Part shown: positions 38,601 to 48,970 of the stretch, piece after piece
Layout: every line of letters starts with the position of its first letter
How positions within the stretch are numbered: position 1 is the first letter of the stretch
Origin: Mycteria americana
Taxonomy: Eukaryota > Chordata > Aves > Ciconiiformes > Ciconiidae
Direction of reading: 5' to 3'
Assembly (NCBI RefSeq): GCF_035582795.1
Contig: NC_134365.1
Coordinates: 222,411,887-222,475,886 of the forward strand
Length of the DNA: 64,000 bases
Made by a program: the position numbers and the translations under genes
The notes under the pieces: model-generated
Told to the model about the DNA's origin: nothing
Database searches by the model: none
The model's input: only the letters and a program-made list of their open reading frames with translations

Positions 38601-41490
38601 GACCATCCTTCCGTAACAGCAGGAGTTTGGACTGGCTTAAGCTGATTTTGAGGCTGCAGCCGTGGCCCTGCCCATGGTCGTGCATAAGGATCTGTGCCAG
38701 AGCAGTGAGCGTGGGTCGCGCCTACGCCAGGCTGCTGCCCTCGCCGCCCTCCGTTCCTCGTCCGAGTTGTTTCTGTGTTCTCTCCGGCCGCCTTCTGCAG
38801 AAAGACTCCAGCATTCACGTTTTTAACCCCGGCTTCTTTACCGCACCGGCTGGAGAGACTTTGTCAGGTTTTTCTCCCTAAAGCCTGTAGCATTGAGCAC
38901 CTTTGGTCATTTCTCTGCCGCTCCTAACGCAGGATCCTGTGTTGTAGCTTTCACTCATTCATGGGGAAATTATCCCAGAGTTAGAAAACTGCTTAGTAAT
39001 TACCTTTTCTGGTTTTCAAGATGTATCTAGAGCATTCATCCTACCTAATCGCATACCACAACTTCTATGGGATACTCTGCTGGCATCTGTTCCGTGGTGT
39101 TCAGCAGCAAGAGGTGATGGGCTGGAGGTTTGGCGGTGCAGAAGGTAAAGCTGGTGGGGTATCTGGGGGACGGGGCCCATCCCCTGCAGTCACGGGGAGA
39201 CCTGGCACACACGTGCTTCCTCGGCACGGCGTGTGCCATCTTAGAGCTGCCTTTGGGTTATTTTTGTCCTCCCTACTTTCACTGGGAGGCTGATCCAGGC
39301 TCTCGGTGTCTAGTAGACAGCCTGGAGCCAAAAGGAGTGTTCTATTCACAGCAAATTTATTAATGCTTTTCCCCCCCGGGTGCACCGCTCAGGTGTGTAT
39401 TTTGTCCCGCAGCTTTTTGATTCGCATCTCCTGGATGGGATTTTGTGGTGTGATTTGTTACTCAGAAAAGCTGAGCGTGCAGAAGCCGTGCACGGTGTGC
39501 GTGGGCCGTGCACGCCGCTTGGTGAGAGCGAACGTGTGCCAGTGGCGAGCGGTGTGTGCCAAGCCGCTTCCGCGGCTGTGGCCAGCGACTCCGCGCTCGT
39601 GGCAGGGTACGTGCTCGCTGGCGCGGGCACGACCCGCTCGCTGTCGAACCGCGGCACGGCGTGGCCGCAGGAATGTGTGCTCGGAGCCAGGACCCAGGTG
39701 ATTTCTGAGCGCTGCTCATTGAACCTGCTCGTCAAAGCCTCTGGTGACGGATGCTCCGTGACTTCCTCGCTTCGAGCGTTTCATTACTGTCACTCAGAGT
39801 TACCCGAATTCCTGGCTGAATTATCGATGCTGCAAACTAAGCTCCTCATCCTTCCTTTGGTAGTCACAGAGAGAAACAAATCCCCGCTCTTTAGAAAAGC
39901 CTTTTACCTCCTGATAACAGCGGTGTGTTTACCCTTCCAGCTCCCTGTTTATTCAAGAAAACAAACCCAGTCTCTTCTTTTCACATGTCATTATTTTCCC
40001 GTTGATCTGGTTCATACGGATTCTTTCCATTTCTGTCTGAGACCGCAGTGCCCAAGCCCCGGTGCGGTCCTTGGCTGAGACCACATCAGTATCGAGCAGA
40101 GCTGAATAACAACTCCCGTGTCTTGGGTGCGATGCTGCTGTTACCGAGCTTCAGCATCAGACGGGTCTGTTCTGGTACCGGCACTGTATTGCCGGCCCAT
40201 CGGGGCCGTGGTCTGCTCCAAGCCCAGCTCCGTCCTTACCACCCCGCCGCTTACCCAGGGACTTCTCGCTTTGGAAACCACGCTCTGGTTTTCCCCGTGA
40301 AGTGTGGAACTTTCCACTGGTTTTGGCTGAATTTCACATTGTGGATTTGGGGTTCTGTCCCACTGACAAGGTGACTTGAGCTCCCCTCCCGTTCCTGGGG
40401 TGAGAGCGGCCCTCCTCGGCTGGCTCTTGGCCCCGGGTTTTACTCCGTCACTGAGTCGTTTTGGGCTCAGCCCGGGAAGGCTGTAAGAGCTCTGACTCTG
40501 AGCCACTCAGAGCTGTAAGAGCTCTGGTTTTTTTCATTTTCTTTTTGCCTCTGTGTGTGTTTGAGTGGATGCTTCTTAATTTATGGCAGTAAAGTGTAGC
40601 TGAGATTCTTAACTCTGCAGCCGCAATGCAGCAGCAAAACAAGGAGCTCGTCTTTCCCCCCAAAGCTTTTTCCTATTTTAAAAACTACAATTTTTAATGT
40701 ATCGCTTTCTGTAGAAAGTGTCCTCCAAACTTTTTGTAGGCACTGTTGAGAAATATCAGATGGCAAACACAGAGAAGTACTTGCAGGCTCCCCCCGTTTC
40801 TGCCCAGAACTCATTTTTGCTCCATAAAAAATGAGACATTGATGCTGGGGGAAGATGCTAATTCCCTGGAGTTCTTGCATTGCCTAGGATTGTTTTTTTC
40901 CACCAGCACTGAAGTCAAACTCGGTAACAAGCATAAAATATTGCTGTGCAGCAATTTCTGTTTAATATTCATTTTGCAGCTCAGTCAGCTCCTGTTCTCT
41001 GTTGCTTCCCATACAACCCTCGTCCCCACCGCGTAGCAATGCCATGCAGGTGTTTAGATATCGAACTTCTCATTAATTTCAGCCCAGGTTTAGATGCCTA
41101 GCAGGAATAAAATGATGGAGGGCTTGTAAGAGCTTTTATGAGACTGAGATAGCTGGGGGGGAAGGAGGAGAAACAGCAGCCGTGGGCACGGCGTCCTTTC
41201 TTGGGGTTGTTCCTGGGCTCTTTGTGAATATCTCAACAAACCCTGGCTGCCGTGTAAACGAAGTAATAGACATAAACGGTTTCTGAATTGCTTTGACATC
41301 TGAGAGACACGTGAAAGATTTCTCCCCAGCCTCCAGTGCATCCCCAGTCCCAGACCAGCAGCCCAGAGGGCTGCGGTGGTGGTGGAGAGCGCTTTGCTGG
41401 GAGCATGGCTGACTCGGCCCTCACCCAAAGCCGTGCTGCAGTGGAAGGACAGCCGAGGGAATGGGTGGTGCTTGCCAGTTTTGAATCCAG
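35621..41490. other. Intergenic region between RRM1 and the olfactory-receptor loci
   Basis: No gene, RNA gene or tandem array recognised. The open frames present are short, unconserved in appearance and lack family motifs. The one compositional landmark is a CpG-dense segment at about 39460-39720. Confidence 0.6.
39460..39720. other. Orphan CpG-dense segment
   Basis: About 20 CpG dinucleotides occur in 250 bases, in runs such as CACGCCGC, CCGCTTCCGCGG and GGCGCGGGCACG. The surrounding 5 kb are CpG-poor. No gene start or coding motif accompanies it. It may be an unmethylated island, a small-gene promoter or a remnant of an element I cannot identify. Confidence 0.5.
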
Positions 41491-41494
41491 GACT

Positions 41495-41707
41495 TGCAGA
41501 AGATAGGACTGGATGGAACCTGGAGAAACCAACTAGTCCATCCCCTTCCCAAGGCAGGATCTTCTCACCCTGAGCACTTTCTGATGGGTGCCAATCTGAC
41601 CTGATCTGAAATCCTCTGGTCATGTAGGTTCCCCAAGCGCAGTACTCAAAGGCTGTCTGACTGCTGGAAAGCTTTTCCTAAAGCCTAAGCTAAACCTCCC
41701 TTGGGAG
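41495..41707 (-). mobile_element. Probable CR1 3' fragment, antisense
   Basis: Read on the minus strand it shows a CR1-like block: GGGAGGTTTAGCTTAGGC, then TTTAGGAAAAGCTTTCC, and towards its end GGGATGGACTAG. This matches the order of CR1 3' UTR blocks, but the middle is diverged. The inner 138 bases form the left arm of the inverted repeat described separately. Confidence 0.5.
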
Positions 41708-41708
41708 C
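41571..41708. repeat. Left arm of a 138-bp inverted repeat
   Basis: This arm is the reverse complement of 42782-42919 with five mismatches that I counted (about 96% identity) and no gap. The two arms bracket 1073 bases holding a broken olfactory receptor and a CR1 copy. Confidence 0.93.
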
Positions 41709-42780
41709 GGTGAGCAGAGGCTGGTTTTCATGGGCTCCTTGCCGTCTCCACAGGGACCTCAGGACGTGCTGCCTGACTGCCTTGGTCAATGCCCTGTAAC
41801 AGGTAGGGTTGAGGATGGGGGGGCGGGAGGGGTAGCTGGCACTCAGCAAGTTGTGCGTGTCCTGTGAGACTGCCTGGCCAGTGCGGTGTGTGATGGAGAA
41901 GGCAAGGCAGGAGAGATAAGGAAGAAATTTCTTATGATGAGGGAGGTGGCCCAGGTTGCCCAGAGAGGTGGTAGATGGCCCATCCCTGGAAACATTCAAG
42001 GCCAGGCTGGACGGGGCTCTGAGCAACCTGCTCTGGTTGACGATGGCCCTGCTCGTGGCGGGGGGTTGGACTGGATGGTCTTTAAAAGGTGCCTTCCACC
42101 CCAACCCGTTCCGTGACTGTATGTGGTGAGAACTGCCAGCGGCTGGGGGCTGCAGGTGTGGGGAGCTCTGCCCGGGCTGCTGGAGCCAGGGCTGCGTGGC
42201 TGAAGCCAGGGTACAAGGCTGGTATGCAGGTGGCATCCAGTGTGATGAAGAAAGCCCCCAGCACCATGCCCGTAGTGCTCTTCCGGGGTGTGCTGCCGCG
42301 GGCCGGCTGCGCCAGGGCTGTGTGCTCGCAGGCACAAAGGTGGATCGCACTGGAGTGGCAGGGAGAGCTTGGAGGCTGTGGTACAAGCCACAGATCAAGA
42401 CTACCAAGGTTAGACGGGCCGGCAGCCGGGTGGACGTGATGTCCACGTGGTGTGGTGGTTTGCAGATTGCCCTGTCCCCATCCATTGCAGGATGGAGGAG
42501 ACCAGGATGAGCGTCGGGCAAGCGAGCGGCATCTGTGCCAGGCAGCGGGGTGAGAACCGAACGCTGGCGTGGCAGCAAGAACCAGGCAGCACCTGGGGCA
42601 GAACTGTATCGGCCTCACCAAGCCCCAGGGCAGAGGGAAGTGGAGCTGGAACACCCACGGGGAGCACGGGTTTTTCCCCATCCCAATTGTGTGGATAACC
42701 ATCCCAAGCGCAAAGACAGGAAGGAAGAGCAGAGCCTGAGGTTCCTGGAGCACAGGAGTCCCAGAGGATCAATCTGGTGT
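41685..42780 (-). pseudogene. Olfactory receptor pseudogene (class I-like), interrupted by a CR1 LINE
   Basis: Receptor segments are readable on the minus strand in changing frames. From 5' to 3': a TM2-TM3 part with CLAQM and a following ILVSSILQWM block, the intracellular loop 2 region (DGDRAICKPPHH, where receptors usually have DRYxAIC), a TM5 part (GAFFITLDATCIP), the start of TM6 (HTCSPQPLAVLTTY), then after a 200-bp insertion the rest of TM6/TM7 (SITHRTGQ, HNLLSASY, ILNPTCYRALTKAVRQHV). At least three frame changes plus the insertion make it non-functional. The N-terminus is missing or unrecognisable where the right inverted-repeat arm begins. The KAVRQHV ending fits class I (family 51/52/56-type) receptors. 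Confidence 0.85.
41916..42122 (+). mobile_element. CR1 LINE 3' fragment inserted in the olfactory receptor pseudogene
   Basis: Starts with AAGGAAGAAATTTCTTATGA and runs through CAGGTTGCCCAGAGAGGTGG, CCCATCCCTGGAAACATTCA and GGGGGTTGGACTGGATGGTC to an end near CCGTGACTGTATG. All of these are consecutive CR1 3' UTR blocks. It is inserted antisense to the receptor, inside the TM6 coding part. Confidence 0.93.
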
Positions 42781-42781
42781 T

Positions 42782-42919
42782 GCTCCCAAGGGAGGTTTAG
42801 CTTAGGCTTTAGGAAAAGCTTTCCAGCGGTAAGACAGCCTTTGAGTACTGCGCTTGGGGAACCTACATGACCGGAGGATTTCGGATCAGGTCAGATTGGC
42901 ACCCATCTGAAAGTGCTCA
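42782..42919. repeat. Right arm of a 138-bp inverted repeat
   Basis: Inverted copy of 41571-41708. It reads CR1-like in sense (GGGAGGTTTAGCTTAGGC, then TTTAGGAAAAGCTTTCC) but stops short of a CR1 3' end, so it looks like a copied segment rather than a second independent insertion. Confidence 0.9.
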
Positions 42920-43059
42920 GCTGCCTGGCTTTGCAGTAAAGTGCTGGCCGAGCAGCCCAGCGCCGCGCAGGGACCGGGGGATGTTTGCCTCAACAGCCAA
43001 AGTGCTGTGCCAAGACTCTGTGACTGCAAAATGAGGGGTGGCTTTGCAGAGAAATTACG

Positions 43060-43440
43060 CCGAGATGGCCGGGTCCGACAGAAGCTTTATCTTTCTCTCT
43101 GCTCAGATTGAAGAGCTATTGCCGTGCAGCCTGGGCTGCGGACCGAGAGCGAGCGCTCCCTGCGAGATCAAACGCCGCGATCGAGGCCGCGGCAGCCCGT
43201 TACGTTACAGTTTGTTCCTGGGCGACAGGCCCTCTCGCTAGGCAGGCGGGAGGATTGCTGCGATCGGCGCCGAGCTGCCTGGGGTTCGTACCCTTCTCAC
43301 GCGCGTCCTGCGGGGCTGATCTCAGAACGTCCGAATCACGGAGCTGCAAGTCCGAGGACGTGCCGAGAGCAGCCTTCTGCCCGCTGTACCAGCGCGGTGT
43401 GTGCCAGCGTCCCGTGCAATGAGGACAGCTGCTCGCTGCT
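43060..43440. other. Second orphan CpG-dense segment
   Basis: Dense CpGs in strings such as AACGCCGCGATCGAGGCCGC, CGTTACGTTACAG and GCGATCGGCGCCGAG contrast with the flanks. No start codon with a recognisable product follows on either strand. Confidence 0.5.
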
Positions 43441-43514
43441 GTTACAGTACGTTGTCTCTACTTCAATACACCGCATCATGTTGTAGGGGGTTGTGGTGTT
43501 TGGTTTTGTGGTTT

Positions 43515-43547
43515 GTTTTTTTCTTTTTTCTTTTTTTTTTTTTTTTT
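43515..43547. repeat. T-rich low-complexity tract
   Basis: A run of about 30 T with two interrupting C, followed by CAG. Confidence 0.9.
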
Positions 43548-43680
43548 CAGAGGTTGTTGTCGAAATTGGACAGATGCCCTATGGCCCTGTGGATGTCTGG
43601 GGCTGTGTGTTACCTTGTGACTGTAGGCAAGTTTTTTGTGACATGGATTTTAAATTTTTTTAGATTAAAAATACCAAAGC

Positions 43681-43717
43681 TTTTCTTTTTTTTTTCTTTT
43701 TTTTTTTTTTTTTTTTT
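43681..43717. repeat. T-rich low-complexity tract
   Basis: A run of about 35 T with two interrupting C, 134 bases after a similar tract. Confidence 0.9.
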
Positions 43718-45689
43718 CCCAAAAGGAAAAACCATGCACGCCAAGAATTCACAGGTTTTCACAGTTGCGAAGAGAAAGCTCTGTGTATCCATGGCTGGAT
43801 CCTGTCGCTGACTTTCAGCCGGAGGCACCCCTTGCCCTGCAAGGCTGAGACTCCTGGAGTAAGGTGGTACCCAGCATGGATAACTGCTGAGCTTGATCCC
43901 GAAGCACTGGCCTGCCCGAGACGGTGACTCGGTGCCCCGTGACGTGTGAGCCAAGAGACCCAGCAAGGCTGCGAGAACAGCCGGGTGCTCCTCTACATTG
44001 GGAAACTTTACAGAGTTAAAATCGCTAATACCTGACCAGAAATACCACGTTTCTGGGCGAAACCTCCCAGCTCTCTGTAATCCCCCAGGTGTTCCTCCGA
44101 GCACCCTGAGCCTCTGCCTGGCAGAAGCTCTTGTGCTCCTCAGCCCTGCTCCCCTCCTTCCCAGGCGCTGGAGACGTGACTAGCCGGTGTGGTTGCTTTT
44201 GCATGGTTTCCTTCAGGGGTGATTTGGTGCAGGAGAGAGAGGTGTTTTCTCCTGTCTGATGGGTACCTACGGGGACTGACTTCCACGCACATGTGTGAAT
44301 ATTTCAGTCCTTGGCCACTCTTCTGAAAAACAAGGGAAGAGGAGAAACTGGGTCTGATCCAAGACTGGACCAGAGATCTAGGATAGATCTGGGATCTTGC
44401 AGAGATCTCCCTCCTGGCCAGCTGCAGTGGGCAAAAGTACATCTTTTTGGCTTTGAACTACACCCAATATTTGTATATTTACCACCAATTCAAACCTTAG
44501 ATGCTCTATGTGAGTAAGGAGAACTTCGCATTAGCCATGCCACGCGTTTTGTTCTTTGCCTGCTGCAGGTTTTTGCCGGCATTACCACGTTAACTCAGGT
44601 TATTTCTGCAGCACTGCTTATCTGATGGTCCCTTAAGAGAATGAAGCAATTCCTGGGTAAGAGGGGTAAGGTGGTCTGGTGCAACCATGGATTCAATAAA
44701 CCCACGAGCTGGTGACTGCCAGGACCCGGGAGGGTATGGAGTGGGGCAGTGGCATTCGGTGTCTCGCACCCTTACTCTTACTTTTCCCCCTATGCATTTG
44801 CTGCTGTCCGCTCTCGGAGCTGAGGCACCGGGTGGACCTTTGGTTTGACCCAGTTTGGTGTTTTCAGAAGGCAGGAAGATGCAGCCATACCGGGGCAAGC
44901 GGGGGTCCCCCCAGAAAGGTCCCCCCATGGATGTGCAGCAGGTCCAGGTTGAGGGAAGGGCGCTGCAGCAGCCGAGGGGTGTTGGGTGCTGGCTGGTTGG
45001 GCCTCCCACTCGCTGTCTCTGCATCTTCCAGGCTCCTTCTAATTTGCCTGAGCAAGGAAACTTGAGAGAAGAGCCTTCTGGTGAGCTTCCCCGCTTGATA
45101 CGAGAGCAATATTTTTATCCTGTACATCTGAAAGGAGCTTTCCAAGCACCACGCATTGCTGGGGATCTTCTCGCTCTTGTGCGTTGAGTAACTCGGGACG
45201 GGGTGTGTGGGGATCAGATGCTTAGACCTACCAACCAGGAGAACACCTACGAGCGGGATACAGTCCCTCCTCCAGTCAGGTCCAGAAGGGCCTTCACGAG
45301 CGAAGGATGTCAGTCTTGCTGATCTCTCACATGCTTGGGTCAACTGGCAAGATCTCCGGCAGGGACAACTGGGAAGAGGCAGGCTATCGTAATTGCAGCA
45401 TGGACGGTTAACTAGTGCTGAGCACTGGGGCAGAGAAAAGCTACAAGACACGGCATCCCAAGCCCACGGTTCCCAGGTGCGGAGTCACCTCTGTCAGGCT
45501 GATTTCAGGGACCTTATTCTAGACCGTATCCTCTTGTCCCCGTGGTCTGTGAAGGGAGCCTGTGGTCTGGCAGCCTGAATCTCTCATCTTAAACTGGTGA
45601 GCCACAGGTAGCGGTGACTGTTAGATGCTCGCAGGAGGCAGTTTGAGTGTGGAGGGGAAATTCTGAGGCTTAACAGTGTGTGGCTGGTC

Positions 45690-46690
45690 CAGAGAAGCTG
45701 GAAATTGCTGGTTTGGGCACATACAGTCTCTTTTTAATGCTTTCCTTTTCCTTTGACTTGCCCTGGTAATTAACTCTGGTCGCATGTCATGAAACTCTCT
45801 TCTGCCTGACAGAGGGCATTCAGAGCTCCATGTCCACGGTGATGGGCAGGATGTTGTGTGTCTGCACAGAGAGGTGTTGTCTCCACTTGCTTGTGGCTGC
45901 TGCCTTAAAGGGGATTGACACCAAACCTCTTTTTTCAGGAGTTTTAGGAGGTGCTCCCTGATCTCTTTGGTCCTCCCACTGTAGATGATAGGGTTGCATG
46001 GCAGCAGCAGGTATGTGACATTGATCAGGTTGTGCACGTCCTCGGAGACAGACTTCCCCGTGCGATAGACCGTCGAGGAGGTCACCAGGATGACCACGAG
46101 GCGAGTCGCACTTGTGTGGCGAGCTTTGCGCTGCATTTCCCAGACGCAATTTTCAGGGCTGTATGGATTATCCTGCAGCAGGATGTCAGGAGGAAGCCTA
46201 AATTGAAGACGATTGCGATGGCTCTCATGGCCAGACCTACCATCTTGTTCCTGGAGGTGTCCCCACGGGACAGGCTCACCAGGGCCATCTGCTCACAAAG
46301 TGCTTGATGACATTGGAGTGGCACAAGTGCACCTCGGATGCCAGGATCATCACAGAAGATGTGGGCCACGCAGCCGCCCAACGAGATGTGGCTGAGATGA
46401 AAGAGGAAACCCAGCAGCATCTTGGGCACAAATGTGCTGGAGCTGCAGAGAGGGACCGTCAGGAGCAGAGTGATCAGCGAGTACATGGGGGAACGGAGGT
46501 CTTCCTCCACTGCCACGGTGTAGGCGGGGATGGAGTTTGCTGTGATGAACAGAAGGTACAGGAAGAAAAAAGGGATGAGGAGGGGCAGTCTGTGCTTGTG
46601 GACCCCAGGGAATCCAGCCAGGAGGGATTTGGCCTGGGACGTGCTGGCTGACCCCGTCTGGTTCCCCCCGCCACCCCAGAGCGTCAACCG
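45690..46690 (-). pseudogene. Olfactory receptor pseudogene with internal deletion
   Basis: On the minus strand one frame (46687 down to about 46085) gives an N-terminus and TM1-TM2 (AGFPGVHKHR, IPFFFLYLLFITANS, DLRSPMYSL, FVPKMLLGF), the TM3 Cys region (GGCVAHIFC), then directly the second extracellular loop and TM5 (CEQMALVSLSRGDTS, NKMVGLAMRAIAIVF). The roughly 70 residues normally holding TM3, the DRY-type motif and TM4 are missing. TM6-TM7 continue in another frame (QRKARHTSATRLVVILV, GKSVSEDVHNLINVTYLLL, NPIIYSGRTKEIREHL), so at least one frameshift exists. The KEIREHL ending and GDTS loop place it in class I. It is clearly broken. Confidence 0.88.
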
Positions 46691-48933
46691 GCTGGAAGGG
46701 CTCAGCTTTCCTGTGTCTGGAAGGAGAAAGCGCAGTTTCTCCTGCTACGGATGCAAATCTCTTCTCCCTATAATAAAACGCTTTTTACGCTGCACAGGCC
46801 CATGGAAACTGTGAGCTACAAGCAGTGAGAAGGAGAGGCGGCCCCACGGCTGGTGAGGGGCTGTGCTCACACAGCAAATGTAGCACTAACCCCCGCTGCC
46901 TGTGTTCTCTCTTCAGTTCCTTTAGTAAGTGAAAGGCAGCAAAAGGCTTGAAAAATGAGCCAAAACTCTGATTATTTTTATTAAAGAAGCACCTACACAC
47001 TCCAGGATTCACTGAACTCGGTCCAGCTCTACCCTGCCGGCAAGTTTATCCCACATCGAGCAAGGCTGGGAGGAGAGAAACAGGACGGAGGAATAAAGTG
47101 ACGTGCTTGAAGTCATGAACCCGGCCAAAGGCTGAGCCAGGTCTCCTCCATCTCGCCCCTGCCACTAAACCATCCCGCCTCTCTGTCTGGGTGATGCTCA
47201 GAGCACGTTTCTCAGGAGGAAACCAAGCAGGTGACTTTCCTGCGAGGTGCAGAGCAGGTTTCGGTATGCAGACAATTTTCCATGTGCTCTCCACTCACGT
47301 TGAGTAGCTCAGGGCAGCAGGGGCTGAAAAGCTACGTAAGTACTAGAAAAATAAACCAGGACCAGCTCCTGGGCGTTACAGCTTGACTGTCCCCACTGTT
47401 AAATTGCTAGTGTGGTCACTGGTGTGGTTTAGACAAGGGACGACTACCCCAAACAATTCCTGGGCAGTTCTGGGGGCTAGCAGGGGCAGTTTCCGTGGGG
47501 AGACCTTGTTTTTGAACCTAGAAGGTTTTTAGCGTGGGGGCATAGCACGTGCGGGCCATGGGGCCGCAGAAGGGTGCCTGGCACCATTTGGCTGATTTGT
47601 GCAGGTGTAGAGAGAAGTCAGCCCGATTCCTGAGACGATCTGAACGCCGATGGCCTTTGATGCGGTGGGCACGAGCCCCTTTTGTTTGTTTCGGGCAGGG
47701 TGCAGCAGCACTGGAGAGATGAGCTGAGGCCGCTCAGATGTGGGTAGCACCCAGACAAAGCACGCACATGCATGCAAGGCACAGGCCTCGATGCTGGTGC
47801 GGTTTGGTGGGGCTCTGAAAAGGATGGGTCCTCCCAGATGAGACCCAGACAGCACTCCTCCTTGGACCTGTGCTGGTCCAGTGACAGCAGTAGTTTGAGA
47901 CTGAGTCCAAGACACAAACCCCTCATTTTTTTTTCCACCCGTGCACTGATGGCTGGGGCTCAATGAACCCTATTTGCATCTTCCTTCCCGCTACCGTGGT
48001 CTAGGGTTGAAGAGAAGTGCCCTGGTTTCTGTCCCTTAAGGTTTTCTATATGCTCAGTTCCCGATGCCTTCAGATGCCATGACTCAGGCACATGTTTTAT
48101 TCAGGGTAAGGAAGCAAGCCCGCTGCTACAGTAGTGCAAAAGGAAATATTCACAGCATGTTTTTTAGCCTTGATAGAGCTAGGACGCTTGCAGAATCTTG
48201 ATCAGTTGATGGAGTGGATTGTCTGCCAGGCTGAGAGCTTAGACCCGGGCCCTGCCGCAGCCGGTCCTCTGTGTCCTCTGGCTCTCAGGAGTCACCAGTA
48301 TACGATAGGCACGTGTATATCGTCCAGGGAGCACGCAGCGTGGAGCGCTCGCCCTTCTGCCTCCATCTCTCCCGTCTTCCCCTTGTTTGTGTCGCGGGGA
48401 GCTCTGTCCCTGCAAACACCCCTCCGTCAGGGCTGGTGGATGGGGATGCTGCTGGCGCAGGGAGGGATCCAGGCAGGGCGCTGGAGCGGGGAGCCTTTGC
48501 CGTGAGATGTGCGTTTCTGTTTGCTCTGGAAGGATGAAAGTCTGTCTGAGCGTTGGCAAAGAATCACTAAGCACAATTATCAACACAAGCCGTTTTAGAG
48601 CGGGGCGATGGAGATTAAATTGATTCAGGGTTGACTGAAGCGTACCAGCTTTTGGGTATTTATCTTAGCGGATCTCTTCCACTCTGCTATTTCCATGATG
48701 AAAATATAAATCCCTGCTTTCCTACTGTGAGCTGAGCTCCAGTCCTGCCCCAGCACTGGCCAAAGTCTCCTTTCTGCAGAGAGACCGGAGCAGGAGCTGG
48801 TGCCTGGGCACGCTCCACCCCGGGATCCCTGCAGGATGGCAGCGTGGGAGCCCGAGCCCCCTGCCAGTAAGAGTTAAGGGAAGGGGGTGGGTCACCACGG
48901 ACCCCTGCTCTCACCAGCATCGTGGCATAAAAC

Positions 48934-48970
48934 CTCCAAATGCAGCACTCCAAATGCAGCACTCCAAATG
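48934..48970. repeat. 14-bp tandem repeat, about 2.7 copies
   Basis: The unit CTCCAAATGCAGCA is repeated head to tail. Confidence 0.85.

Larger units (their letters stand above)
42920..45690. other. Intergenic region between two olfactory receptor pseudogenes
   Basis: No gene recognised. Contents noted: a CpG-dense stretch at about 43060-43440, two long T tracts, and otherwise unremarkable sequence. Confidence 0.55.

Noticed and set aside
43038-43486. Overlapping open frames in the CpG-dense segment
   Set aside because: Three frames are open at once on the same strand with no recognisable motif, which is expected from composition.
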